The notes beneath the pieces are model-generated. The model was not told the DNA's origin. It worked only from the letters and a program-made list of their open reading frames with translations, and made no database searches. From Humisphaera borealis (GTDB lineage Bacteria; Planctomycetota; Phycisphaerae; Tepidisphaerales; Tepidisphaeraceae): DNA of 64,000 nucleotides. The translations under genes and the position numbers were made by a program. The stretch covers positions 2,480,001 through 2,544,000 of the forward strand of contig NZ_CP063458.1 in the NCBI RefSeq assembly GCF_015169395.1, in the 5' to 3' direction. Positions 1-8,702 of the stretch are shown piece after piece (the first letter of the stretch is position 1; each line of letters starts with the position of its first letter).

Positions 1-168
1 AACACACGGTACTGGCGTGAGTACGCTCGCTTCGCCACGGTCGTTCGAAACGCCTTGGTCGAATCCAAAACAGCGGTTCGATTATACCCGTGACATTGGA
101 CCCGGTGACGCGCCGATGGTTATACTTCCGGCGGGTTACAGAGACCTTTTACACAGGGAGGCGATCCA

Positions 169-885
169 ATGTCGCAATTTCCGTATCAACAGTCCAAGCC
201 GTTCGACCTCAACTACGCCACCGACGAGAAATCGGTGTTCAACTTCTTCAACGCGGTCTACGCGTGGATGTGCGTCGGTCTGGCGGTGACGGCGGCGGTC
301 GCGTACATCGTCTCGATGAACGTACAGGTCGTGGTGGCGATGAACGCCAAGGGCATCACGATCGCGCTCTTCCTCGGCCTGGCGGTGCTGTCGTACGGCA
401 TTCAGGCGGCGGCGCACAAGATCGGAGCCGGCGCCGCGACGGCGCTGTTCATCCTGTATGCGGCCATCCTGGGTGCGGCTCTCTCGTACATCTTCATCAT
501 CTACAAGATGAGCACGATCGGTGCCGCGTTCGCCATCACCGGCGGCACGTTCGGCGTGATGAGCGTGCTCGGTTACGTCACCAAGCGCGACCTGACCCGC
601 CTGGGCGGCATGCTCACGATGGCGGCGATCGGTTTGTTCATCGCGTCGCTTGTCAACATCTTCATGCAGAGCAGCGGACTGAGCTGGATCATCACCTACG
701 CCGTGGTGATCGTGTTCACTGGCCTGGTGGCATACCACACGCAGAGCCTGCGTGAGATCGCCGTCGCCAACTCGGGCAACCCCCGGGCGCTGGCCAGCCA
801 TGCCATCGTCGGCTCGCTGATCCTGTACGTCGACTTCATCAACATCTTTGTGTCGATCCTGCGAATCCTCGGAAGCCGCAAGTAA
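169..885 (+). CDS. Bax inhibitor-1/YccA family membrane protein
   Basis: 238-residue integral membrane protein. After a soluble N-terminus of about 30 residues it has a run of about seven hydrophobic segments, the layout of the BI-1 (TMBIM/YccA) family. The length matches bacterial members, which are usually 220-240 residues. The start follows a GGGAGG ribosome site with normal spacing. Family members are linked to stress tolerance, calcium or proton leak, or modulation of membrane proteolysis; the substrate here cannot be told. It is a single-gene unit with its own terminator. Assignment rests on overall pattern recognition, so the family is fairly sure and the function is not. Confidence 0.85.
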   Translation: MSQFPYQQSKPFDLNYATDEKSVFNFFNAVYAWMCVGLAVTAAVAYIVSMNVQVVVAMNAKGITIALFLGLAVLSYGIQAAAHKIGAGAATALFILYAAILGAALSYIFIIYKMSTIGAAFAITGGTFGVMSVLGYVTKRDLTRLGGMLTMAAIGLFIASLVNIFMQSSGLSWIITYAVVIVFTGLVAYHTQSLREIAVANSGNPRALASHAIVGSLILYVDFINIFVSILRILGSRK

Positions 886-914
886 CTGACGCGGACGTGT
901 CAAACCAAAAACCG

Positions 915-947
915 AAAGGGCCGCCGTGCAGACACGGCGGCCCTTTT
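915..947 (+). terminator. Rho-independent terminator of the Bax-inhibitor-like gene
   Basis: Perfect 11-bp GC stem (GGGCCGCCGTG pairing with CACGGCGGCCC), four-base loop, then TTTT. It starts 30 bases after the stop codon. The leading AAA can extend the stem, so it may also work on the other strand. Confidence 0.85.
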
Positions 948-980
948 GCTTTGGCCTGTGGCGAGCAAGCCGGCACCGGA

Positions 981-1157
981 ACAAAGAGAACACGAAGGCG
1001 CGAAGGCACGAAGAAGCCACGAAGGTTGGCAAATCGATGGATGGCCACCGGCGATCCGTTTGCGCGCCTGGCATCAGGATTCGGGCCAAGAGCGCCAAAG
1101 GGGCAGGAACTACTTCGCGTTTCCTTCGTGCTTTCGCGCCTTCGTGTTCTCTTCGTC
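981..1157. repeat. Intergenic palindrome with CGAAGGCACGAAGG-type arms
   Basis: The left arm (981-1015) and right arm (1121-1157) are near-perfect reverse complements about 35 bases long. They are built from the word CGAAGGCACGAAG and the flank AAAGAGAACACGAAGG. The 105 bases between the arms look non-coding. It lies between two convergent genes. It belongs with the other word-repeat palindromes of this window, notably the one before the phosphoribosyltransferase gene, which uses the same word. Confidence 0.8.
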
Positions 1158-1182
1158 CCCGGCGTAACCCTTCGTTCGCGTC

Positions 1183-2487
1183 TCACCGCCAGGCCGCCCC
1201 GCCGGGGTAGGTGTGGTCGGCGATCGATCGCGGCTTCATCTCGATGCTGTATCCCGGCAGCGTCGGGCAGGCGTAGCGGCCGTTGACGATGCGGACGGGG
1301 TCGACGAAATGTTCGTGCAGGTGATCGACGTACTCCACCACCCGCCGATCGAGTGAGCCGCTGCAGGCGACGTAATCCCACGTCGACAGGTGCTGCACCA
1401 TCTCGCACAGGCCGACGCCGCCGGCGTGGGGGCAGACGGGCAGGTTGAACTTCCGCGCCAGCAGCCAGACCGCCAGGCATTCATTCACGCCGCCAAGCCG
1501 ACCGGCGTCGGCCTGCACGAACTGCATCGCGCCGGCCGCCATGAACTGCTTGAACATGATCCGGTTCTGGCAGTGTTCACCGGTCGCGACGCCGATGCCC
1601 AGAGGATTGACCGCCTGCGCGATCGCCCGATGGCCGAGGATGTCGTCCGGATTGGTCGGCTCTTCGATCCACATCGGCTTGAAGGGCGCCAGCTCGCGCA
1701 TCCAGTCGATCGCCTGGCCGACCTCCCACACCTGGTTGGCGTCGACCATCAGCGTTCGGGCGGGGCCGACTTCCTCGCGGACGATGCGCAGCCGGCGCAG
1801 GTCGTCCTGCAGATCCCGGCCGACCTTCATCTTGAAGTGCGTGAACCCCTGCCGCATCCCGTGCTGCGCGAGCGATCGCAGCTTCTCGTCGGAGTAGCCC
1901 AGCCAGCCGGCGGCGGTGGTGTACGCCGGGATGCCCTCGCGTCGGACGTGCGCCTCACGCTCGGCTTTGCCGCCGGCGGTTTGTTCCAACAGCCCGATGG
2001 CCTCCTCCGGCGTAAGGGCGTCGGTGATGTAGCGGAAGTCCACACACCGCACGAGCTCGGCCGGCGACAGGTCGGCCAGCAGCTTCCAGAGCGGCTTGCC
2101 TTCGGTCTTTGTCCAGAGGTCCCAGATCGCGTTCAGCACCGCCGACGTCGCCAGGTGAATGATCCCCTTCTCCGGCCCGAGCCACCGCAGCTGGCTGTCG
2201 CCGGTGATCTGCCGGTAGAACGCGCCGAAGTCGGCAGTGATCTCTTCCAGCGATTTGCCGACAACAAAGTGCTTCAGCAGCTCCACCGCCGCCACGCAGA
2301 GGTCGTTTCCCCGGCCGATGGTAAACGTCAGCCCATGCCCCGCCGGCCCGCCGGCGCGATCGGTCTTCAGGACGACGTACGTCGCCGAGTAATCCGGATC
2401 GAGGTTCATCGCGTCCGACCCGTCGAGGTTCCGGCTGGTCGGGTAGCGAATGTCGATGACGTCGAGCGAGATGATGCGCGTGGGCAT
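1183..2487 (-). CDS. fucD: L-fuconate dehydratase (enolase superfamily)
   Basis: 434 residues. The N-terminus has the family phrase RYPTSRNLDGSDAMN, which closely matches the FucD family as I remember it, followed by SATYVVLKT and FTIGRGND. The barrel carries the superfamily acid-base and metal motifs: FKMKVG (Lys near residue 220), VDANQ, IEEPT, TGEHCQNR and PHAGGVGLCE. The enzyme removes water from L-fuconate to give 2-keto-3-deoxy-L-fuconate in the non-phosphorylative L-fucose pathway. The start at 2487 (MPTRIIS) is chosen by homology; the upstream in-frame extension is repeat sequence and no clear ribosome site is visible. A sugar-isomerase relative lies 7 kb away, but no other fucose gene adjoins it. 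Confidence 0.9.
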   Translation of the reverse strand: MPTRIISLDVIDIRYPTSRNLDGSDAMNLDPDYSATYVVLKTDRAGGPAGHGLTFTIGRGNDLCVAAVELLKHFVVGKSLEEITADFGAFYRQITGDSQLRWLGPEKGIIHLATSAVLNAIWDLWTKTEGKPLWKLLADLSPAELVRCVDFRYITDALTPEEAIGLLEQTAGGKAEREAHVRREGIPAYTTAAGWLGYSDEKLRSLAQHGMRQGFTHFKMKVGRDLQDDLRRLRIVREEVGPARTLMVDANQVWEVGQAIDWMRELAPFKPMWIEEPTNPDDILGHRAIAQAVNPLGIGVATGEHCQNRIMFKQFMAAGAMQFVQADAGRLGGVNECLAVWLLARKFNLPVCPHAGGVGLCEMVQHLSTWDYVACSGSLDRRVVEYVDHLHEHFVDPVRIVNGRYACPTLPGYSIEMKPRSIADHTYPGGAAWR

Positions 2488-2510
2488 GGGAGGAAGATTA
2501 ATGGTTGAGA

Positions 2511-2612
2511 GGCACGAAGGCACGGAGGCAATAGGCACGAAGGTTTCCGTGACCTACGCCCTTCGTGCCTGCGTGCCTTCGTGCCTTCGTGCCTTCGTGC
2601 CTTCGTGCCTTC
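2511..2612. repeat. Palindrome and microsatellite with CCTTCGTG words
   Basis: The left part (2511-2533) reads in GGCACGAAGG words. The right part (2560-2612) holds six successive copies of an 8-base unit, CTTCGTGC, one of them changed to CTGCGTGC. The two parts can fold on each other. The tract sits between the divergent fucD and apt genes, ends about 20 bases before the apt start, and may overlap both promoters. Tract length could vary by slippage. Confidence 0.8.
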
Positions 2613-2633
2613 CTCTTTGTACACTCCCCACCC

Positions 2634-3164
2634 ATGACAGATGCCCTCGACCGTCTTCGCCGGCTGATTCGCGACATTCCGGATTTCCCCAAGCCCGGTA
2701 TCCAGTTCCGGGACATCACGCCGCTGCTGGCCGATCCGTCCGGGCTGGCACTGGCGGTCGAGCTGCTGGCCAATCCGTACCGCGGCAAATACATCGATCT
2801 TGTCGTCGGTGCCGAAAGCCGGGGCTTCATCTTCGGCACCGCCGTCGCGTGCTGCCTGTCGGCGGGTTTCGGGCTGGTGCGCAAGCCGGGCAAACTGCCG
2901 TACAAAAAGATCGCCAAGACCTACGACTTGGAATACGGCACTGACACGCTCGAGATGCACGCCGACGGCGTCATCGAAGGCCAGCGCGTGCTGATCGTTG
3001 ACGACCTGCTCGCCACCGGCGGCACGATGACCGCGTGCATCGACCTGGTGAAAAGTCTGGGCGGCGAAGTCGTCGGCGTCGCCGTGCTGATCGAGCTGCT
3101 CGGCCTCAACGGCCGCGACAAACTCGACGTTCCGGATGTGCATTCCGTGCTGACGTACGAGTAA
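2634..3164 (+). CDS. apt: Adenine phosphoribosyltransferase
   Basis: 176 residues, the usual length for Apt. It begins DALDRLRRLIRDIPDFPKPG, the family opening, followed by FRDITPLL. The catalytic PRPP loop is VLIVDDLLATGGT near residues 120-132, and AESRGFIFG is the adenine-side motif. It makes AMP from adenine and PRPP in cytoplasmic purine salvage. The start at 2634 excludes a 23-residue upstream extension that is only a translation of the CCTTCGTG repeat. It is transcribed away from fucD. Very confident. Confidence 0.96.
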   Translation: MTDALDRLRRLIRDIPDFPKPGIQFRDITPLLADPSGLALAVELLANPYRGKYIDLVVGAESRGFIFGTAVACCLSAGFGLVRKPGKLPYKKIAKTYDLEYGTDTLEMHADGVIEGQRVLIVDDLLATGGTMTACIDLVKSLGGEVVGVAVLIELLGLNGRDKLDVPDVHSVLTYE

Positions 3165-3177
3165 CCGGTGACCGATT

Positions 3178-3248
3178 AGCGGGTGGACCGGAGGTCCCCT
3201 CTTTTTGCGCCGTCTGACGCTGCAAAGGGGTCCTGCCGTCCACCCGCT
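3178..3248. terminator. Large hairpin after apt
   Basis: The 11-base arms AGCGGGTGGAC (3178-3188) and GTCCACCCGCT (3238-3248) are exact reverse complements. The pairing continues inward with AGGTCCCCT against AGGGGTCCT (one mismatch) and TTTTTGC against GCAAA. It begins 14 bases after the apt stop codon, so a terminator or RNA-stabilising role is likely. A second small hairpin, GGCGGGCAACGCCCGCC, follows at 3339-3355. Confidence 0.6.
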
Positions 3249-3367
3249 ACTCGGCGACAGGGTTCGGATTCGGCAACGTTTGTGCGATGACTGCAATACT
3301 GCAGGTGCTCGGTTCTCCTGTTTCGAAGCTCATTTCGGCGGGCAACGCCCGCCCTACGGGACCCATC

Positions 3368-4606
3368 ATGAATCGCCGCCAAGCACTCGCCGCCGCCCTA
3401 CTCTCGATCCCGCTGCTGTCGTCCGCTTCGACCGCCGATTGGACGCGCTTTCGCGGCCCCAACGGCGACGGCGTCGTCGAGGGGAAGTTTGCCGACAAGA
3501 TCTCCGAGGGGAACTTCGTCTGGACGGCCGAGCTGCCGGGCAAGAGCCATGCGTCTCCCGTCATCTGGAAGGATCGCATCTACACCACGTCTGCCGATGC
3601 CGACGAAGGCAAACGATACGTCCTGTGCCTGAGCGCCAAGGACGGCAAGACGATCTGGAAGAAGGAATACGACTTCAGCAAGTACAAGCAGCACGCCGAC
3701 AACAGCTTCTCGTCGGCCACGCCGGCGGTGGACGGCCTGGGCGTGTACATCGCCTGGAGCCGGCCGGAAAAGTACGAGCTGTTCGCGCTCGACCACGAAG
3801 GCAAGGAACTCTGGAGCCAGGACCTCGGCCCCTACAAGAGCATTCAGGGATCGGGAACCTCTCCGATTCTGCTGGACGGCACGGTCATTATCGCCAACGA
3901 CCAGGAAGGCCCCAAAAGCAGCCTGATGGCGTTCGAGCACAAATCCGGCGCGATGCAGTGGAAGATCGACCGCAAAAGCGGCGACAAGACGTCCATGTCG
4001 ACGCCGGTGGTGTACAAGCCCAAGGACGGCCCGCAGCAGGTCATCTTCACCTGCAAGGCCGCCGGGCTGAGCAGCATCGACCCGAAATCCGGGCAGATCC
4101 TGTGGGAATCGCCCAAGGTATTCGACGCCCGCACCGTCGGTTCGCCGGTCGTCACCGACGACCTGATCCTCGGTGCCTGCGGCGAAGGGGCCGCCCATCG
4201 CCTGCTGGTCGCCGTCCGCCCGGGCAATCCCGGCGAAGAGCCGGCGCTCGTCTACAAGGTCGAGCGCATCGCACCCTACGTGCCCACGCCGCTGGTCAAA
4301 GGCGACCGCGTCTATCTCTGGGGCGACGCCGGACAGGTCTCCTGCCTGAAACTCGCAACGGGTGAAGAAGTCTGGAGCGACAAGGTTGGCGGCCTGTACT
4401 ACGGCTCACCGGTGCTCGTCGGCGACGTGCTCTGGTGCATGAGCCGCAAGGGCGACCTGATCGGTGTCCGGGCCGGCGAGAAGTTCGAGGAGGTCGCCAA
4501 GATCAACCTCGGCGAACCCAGCCACGCCACGCCGGCCGTGTCGGACGGGAAGATGTACCTCCGAACCCTCTCGAAGCTGATCTGCGTGGACATGTCGCGT
4601 AAGTGA
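3368..4606 (+). CDS. Exported PQQ-like beta-propeller repeat protein
   Basis: 412 residues. The N-terminus MNRRQALAAALLSIPLLSSAS is a typical signal peptide, followed by the planctomycete propeller opening DWTRFRGPNGDG. The rest is a series of blades with the pattern G-x-x-x-W, for example DGKTIWKKEY, EGKELWSQDL and SGQILWESPK. This resembles BamB and PQQ-dependent enzymes, but I see no catalytic dehydrogenase module. It probably acts in the periplasm or at the envelope. The start at 3368 is preferred because the signal peptide begins there. It stands alone and converges on the desaturase gene. Substrate unknown. Three more such proteins lie in this window. Confidence 0.85.
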   Translation: MNRRQALAAALLSIPLLSSASTADWTRFRGPNGDGVVEGKFADKISEGNFVWTAELPGKSHASPVIWKDRIYTTSADADEGKRYVLCLSAKDGKTIWKKEYDFSKYKQHADNSFSSATPAVDGLGVYIAWSRPEKYELFALDHEGKELWSQDLGPYKSIQGSGTSPILLDGTVIIANDQEGPKSSLMAFEHKSGAMQWKIDRKSGDKTSMSTPVVYKPKDGPQQVIFTCKAAGLSSIDPKSGQILWESPKVFDARTVGSPVVTDDLILGACGEGAAHRLLVAVRPGNPGEEPALVYKVERIAPYVPTPLVKGDRVYLWGDAGQVSCLKLATGEEVWSDKVGGLYYGSPVLVGDVLWCMSRKGDLIGVRAGEKFEEVAKINLGEPSHATPAVSDGKMYLRTLSKLICVDMSRK

Positions 4607-4618
4607 TCCGCTTGAATC

Positions 4619-6163
4619 TCACGCCTGCGGAAGCACGTATTCGAGCACCTTCGCGCTGCACAGCACGCCGGGCATGCCGGCACCCGGGTGGGTTCCTGCG
4701 CCGACGAAAAACAGATTCGCGATGTCGTCACTCTTGTTGTGGAACCGGAAATACGCCGACTGGCTGAACGTCGGCTGGATGCTGAAACCCGTCCCGTGGA
4801 GCGTGTTGAGGTTGTCGCGGAAGTGTTCCGGCGTGACGTAGAAATCGACCGCCAGGTTGGCCCGCAGGTTCGGCAGGTGCCGCTTCTCCAGGTCGTCGAT
4901 GATCAAGTCGCGATACTTCGGCCCCATCGTCTTCCAATCAACATCCCCCTGCAGGTTCGGCACGGGGCATAGCACGTAGAAACAGTCGCACCCCGGCGGC
5001 GCCATGCTCGGATCGGTCGCCGTCGGGCGGTGCAGGTAGGTGCTGAAATCGTCGAGCGCGAGCTTCTTCAGGTCAAACATCTCGGCCAGGTGCTCCTTGT
5101 ACCGATCGCCGAGCAGAATCGTGTGGTGGGCGACGTCCGGGTACTGTGTCTTCGTGCCGAAGTAGAGGACGAACAGGCCCATCGAGTATTTGAGCTTCTC
5201 GATCTTCTTGTCGGTCCACTTGGGGCGGAACTCGGACGCGATGAGGTGCTTGTAGACGGCGGGCGCGTCGGCATTGCAGACTAGGGTATCGGCGGAGTGC
5301 GTTTCACCCGAGGCGAGGAGGACACCCGTCACTCGCATGGGGTGCTTGGTGTCCGTCCACTTGCTCGAATTGTCTGGAAAGGACTGGTGCAGCGTCGTAG
5401 TGGACGCGTGCTCGACCAGGATCTGCTCCACCTCCTCTCCGAGCCGAAACTTCACCCCCTCTTCCTCCAACAGCTTCACGATCCCCCGCACGATCGCCCC
5501 TGTTCCGCCCATCGCAAAGTGCACTTTCCATTCGCGTTCCAGGTACTGAATCAGCGAGTAGATGCTCGTCGTATTGAACGGGTTGCCACCGACCAACAGC
5601 GGCTGGAATGAGAAGACCCGCCGAAGCTTGTCGTTCTTCATGTACTTGCACGCCATCTGCCAGACGGTGCGCCACGCGCCGAGCTTGATCATCTGCGGGG
5701 CGACTTTGACCATCGACCCGACGGTACCGAAGGGCTTATCGCCGAGCTGGGTGAAGCCGACGTCGAAGATGCGCTGGGTGTGTTCCAGCAGCCGCAGGTA
5801 GCCGTCGCAGTCGTCCGGTTCGATCTTGCGGATTTCGTCGAGCGTCTGTTCGAGGGTGCCGCCGTAGTTGAAGTAGGTGCCGTCTGCGAAGCCAATGCGG
5901 TACCAGGGGTACACCTCGCGGAACTCGATGTAGTCCTCGCGCTTCTTGCCGAAGAGCGCGAACAGCTCGTCGAACAGGAAGTGTGCCGTGACGACAGTGG
6001 GCCCGGCGTCGAAGATGAAGCCGTCGCGTTCGAACACCGCCGCCCTGCCGCCGGGCTGATTCTGTTTGTCGAAGACAGTGACGTCGTAACCGCGGGCGCG
6101 GAGCCGGGCCGCGGCGGCGAGCCCGCCGAAACCTGCACCGATGACAATTGCTTTGGGATTCAT
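4619..6163 (-). CDS. Phytoene desaturase family flavoprotein (CrtI/CrtN type)
   Basis: 514 residues, the usual CrtI length. The N-terminal dinucleotide-binding motif is VIGAGFGGLAAAARLRARG (residues 6-24), followed by the family signature QPGGRAAVFERDGFIFDAGP. Near the C-terminus FFVGAGTHPGAGMPGV is the second conserved FAD motif of carotenoid desaturases. It would desaturate phytoene or a C30 relative at the membrane during carotenoid synthesis; the sequence does not decide C30 from C40. No phytoene synthase gene is next to it. The start at 6163 is set by the FAD motif; no strong ribosome site is visible. Confidence 0.88.
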   Translation of the reverse strand: MNPKAIVIGAGFGGLAAAARLRARGYDVTVFDKQNQPGGRAAVFERDGFIFDAGPTVVTAHFLFDELFALFGKKREDYIEFREVYPWYRIGFADGTYFNYGGTLEQTLDEIRKIEPDDCDGYLRLLEHTQRIFDVGFTQLGDKPFGTVGSMVKVAPQMIKLGAWRTVWQMACKYMKNDKLRRVFSFQPLLVGGNPFNTTSIYSLIQYLEREWKVHFAMGGTGAIVRGIVKLLEEEGVKFRLGEEVEQILVEHASTTTLHQSFPDNSSKWTDTKHPMRVTGVLLASGETHSADTLVCNADAPAVYKHLIASEFRPKWTDKKIEKLKYSMGLFVLYFGTKTQYPDVAHHTILLGDRYKEHLAEMFDLKKLALDDFSTYLHRPTATDPSMAPPGCDCFYVLCPVPNLQGDVDWKTMGPKYRDLIIDDLEKRHLPNLRANLAVDFYVTPEHFRDNLNTLHGTGFSIQPTFSQSAYFRFHNKSDDIANLFFVGAGTHPGAGMPGVLCSAKVLEYVLPQA

Positions 6164-6316
6164 GGGGGAAACGTGGGAGGACGGGAAAGGTTCGAAGCGT
6201 TTAAAAAGGACTCGCACGGCGGCGGGCGAGCCCACCGGCTACACGGGCGTTCACATGCTCGGTGTTCCATACGGTAGGCTGAGTTCGCCGATTCGTCTTT
6301 TCAGTTCTTCGTGAAA

Positions 6317-6356
6317 CGAAAACGGCCGGGAACGGACACCCATCCGTTCCCGGCCG
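6317..6356 (-). terminator. Terminator of the beta-helix protein gene
   Basis: Perfect 14-bp stem (CGGCCGGGAACGGA with TCCGTTCCCGGCCG), six-base loop, followed on the minus strand by TTTTCG. It lies 52 bases beyond the stop codon of the minus-strand beta-helix gene. Confidence 0.85.
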
Positions 6357-6407
6357 CACCAACGTCTATTGGGTGGGCAGCGCCGTCAGCGCTTGCCCTT
6401 TCCTGCC

Positions 6408-8702
6408 CTACGCGGCGCGTTTCACCTTCAGGAGCTTGGCGAAGTCGTCGCCGCCGATGCGGTCGCGGTCCCCGTCGAGCTGTCGGCCCTGATCGTCGAG
6501 AATGCCCCAGGCATTCAGTCCGACCGTGTACATGCCGCGGGCCAGCCGGCTCGATTCGTCGTCGGCGATCGTCCAGACCGCCGTCCGCTTGCGGGCGTTC
6601 CACTCCAGCGTCATGTCGCTGGTATCGATCACCTGTCCGCCCACGGTCGTCAGCGTCAGGTCGGCCGCGTCGAGCGACTCGCCAACGTCGCGGCTGAACT
6701 TGACGACCAGTGTCTGGTCGCCCCCCTTGTCGCACAGCTTGATCGACTTCACGTACACCGCCGCGTCGGCCTTGCTGACCCAGTCCACGTCGCCAACGGT
6801 CGGGGGAACTGTCGGCGGCACCGCTGGCGGGACAACCGGTGGGACCACGGGAGGAACAACCGGAGGCACGACCGGCGGGACCACCGGAGGCACCGTCGGG
6901 GGAACAACCGGCGGGACAACTGGCGGCACTGTCGGGGGGACGCTCGGCGGAACATTCACCGGCGGAACCGTCGGCGGGATGTTCGTGTTGCTGCCCAGCG
7001 CCGGCAGCCCGAACCCGCCGCGCACGTAATCCACTGGCGACACCGCCGCGTAACGCCAATCCCAGTTTCCCGCGTCGCGCTCCCGCACCTGCACCATGAA
7101 CTGCCACTCGGCCGTGTATCCGCCGAGCGACTTGTTGTACGTCGAAAGCGTGCGGTCCGGGGCGGCAAACCGCGACGCATCGGTCTCGGTCGAACTGGTC
7201 GTGTCGGCGGTGAGATGCGTCCCGTCCAGCAGCACCTGCTTGGTGATCTCCGAGAACCGGTTCCCCTGCAGGATGACGTTCCGGATCTTCTTGTAGCTGA
7301 CCGCCGATGGCGACATCTCCGTGCTGACGCTGACGCCCCGGGCCCACTTGTAGACCACGTTGTCCTTCAGCGTCAGGTCGTTGAGGCCCACGCCGTCGTC
7401 CTGGTGCGTGCCGACGCCGAACTCCAGCGTAATCGCCGGCAGGCCGCCTTCGGCATAGTTCGCGAAGATGTTGCGGGCAAAGGTCGTCCCCGCGCCCGGC
7501 TTGATGTTGCCCACCTGGATGCCGATACCGCGGTTCTGCCCGCTGATGTCGCGCCCGCCGAGGAAGACGTTGTCCGTCACTTGTCCGAACGCCCCGCCGA
7601 TGGTGTTCACGCCGCCGCCGTTGACCAGCCCGTACGACATGCTGATCGGGTTGTTCAGGAACAGGTTCCCGCTGATCACGCCGCCCGACCGGGCCTGCAG
7701 CCCGTGGCTGGAGGCGTTGGAGAAGATGTTCCCCGTCGCGACCAGCCCCGTCGAGTTGCCGGTGATATAGACGTTGTGGTTGAAGATCGTCGCCTGCGCG
7801 CCGGCGAGCGAATCGAGCCAGCCGTTGTGATCGAACGTGTTCTGTTCGAGCGTGATCCCCCGAACGCCGTCGGCGAACAGGCCCTGCGCGTGCAGGCTGC
7901 TTGCCCCGACGTCGAACGCATCAGTGATGATCGATCGGCGAATGGTGACGTCCTGCATCGTGCCCAGGTACGACACCAATGCGACGTTGGTCATGTACTT
8001 CTCGACCTTCACGTCTTCGATCAGCAGCCCCGTTCCCCCGGCGATGCAGTTGATACCGTACGGCACGGCGTACTTGTTGAACCCGGGTGTCGCCGGGTCG
8101 CGGCCGTCGGCCCAGAAGTGCAGGCCGATGATCGACAGGTGGTTCACAGTCTTCACGCTCGCCGAGCCGATGCCAAAGCCGTCGCTGGTGCCGGTCTTGA
8201 TCAGCGGCCGATCGCCCACGCCGTAGGCGCTGATCAGGATCGGCGCATCGGCGCTGCGGCCGCTCTTGGTCCACCGGCCGAAGGTTTCCTTCCAGCTATC
8301 ACCGCGTTTGAGCAGCAGTTGGTCGGCCGAATCGGTACGGACGAGCGAGACACCCCTGGCGATCGATTTCACCGGGCTGTTGGGCGAGAGGCCGGAATTG
8401 CTGTCGGAGCCGCCGGAACTGGAAACGTAGATGATGCGCGAGTCGGCGGAGGGGGTGACGACGGTAAACCCGGCGGCGTCGAGGGAGACGCTCATGAGCT
8501 CGCGGGCTTCGAGCGGCTCGAGCACCGAGCAGGCGTCGGGCGTATGGCGCCGGCCGATGATGGCGTCGCCGACGAGCCCGTCGGCCAGGATCGGCATCGC
8601 CGAGAAGGAGGTGCCGCGCCGCCCGGCCACAAAGGCCGGCCGCTCGCAGAACGCGCCCGCGACCGCCGACAAACCACGCACGTTTGAGTTGGAGTTCGCC
8701 AC
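6408..8702 (-). CDS. Large exported right-handed beta-helix protein with LEPR-XLL type N-terminus
   Basis: 764 residues. The N-terminus carries LEPLEARELMS (residues 61-71), a form of the planctomycete LEPR-XLL motif found at the start of large secreted proteins. Residues about 80-530 have repeated short strands rich in N, G and T (for example ITLEQNTFDHNGW, VATGNIFSNASSHGLQ, SGNLFLNNPIS), the look of a pectate-lyase-like parallel beta-helix. A proline-valine linker of VPP units follows (about residues 574-636). The C-terminal domain of about 125 residues is predicted beta-rich and ends in acidic DGDRDRIGGDD. It may bind or cleave polysaccharide; no catalytic residues can be assigned. A terminator follows it. 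Confidence 0.75.
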   Translation of the reverse strand: MANSNSNVRGLSAVAGAFCERPAFVAGRRGTSFSAMPILADGLVGDAIIGRRHTPDACSVLEPLEARELMSVSLDAAGFTVVTPSADSRIIYVSSSGGSDSNSGLSPNSPVKSIARGVSLVRTDSADQLLLKRGDSWKETFGRWTKSGRSADAPILISAYGVGDRPLIKTGTSDGFGIGSASVKTVNHLSIIGLHFWADGRDPATPGFNKYAVPYGINCIAGGTGLLIEDVKVEKYMTNVALVSYLGTMQDVTIRRSIITDAFDVGASSLHAQGLFADGVRGITLEQNTFDHNGWLDSLAGAQATIFNHNVYITGNSTGLVATGNIFSNASSHGLQARSGGVISGNLFLNNPISMSYGLVNGGGVNTIGGAFGQVTDNVFLGGRDISGQNRGIGIQVGNIKPGAGTTFARNIFANYAEGGLPAITLEFGVGTHQDDGVGLNDLTLKDNVVYKWARGVSVSTEMSPSAVSYKKIRNVILQGNRFSEITKQVLLDGTHLTADTTSSTETDASRFAAPDRTLSTYNKSLGGYTAEWQFMVQVRERDAGNWDWRYAAVSPVDYVRGGFGLPALGSNTNIPPTVPPVNVPPSVPPTVPPVVPPVVPPTVPPVVPPVVPPVVPPVVPPVVPPAVPPTVPPTVGDVDWVSKADAAVYVKSIKLCDKGGDQTLVVKFSRDVGESLDAADLTLTTVGGQVIDTSDMTLEWNARKRTAVWTIADDESSRLARGMYTVGLNAWGILDDQGRQLDGDRDRIGGDDFAKLLKVKRAA
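6794..6982 (-). repeat. In-frame tandem repeat encoding the VPP linker
   Basis: About twenty imperfect 9-base units encoding V-P-P with variable first residues (TVPP, VVPP, SVPP, AVPP). It separates the beta-helix from the C-terminal domain. Unit-number variation between strains would be expected. Confidence 0.85.
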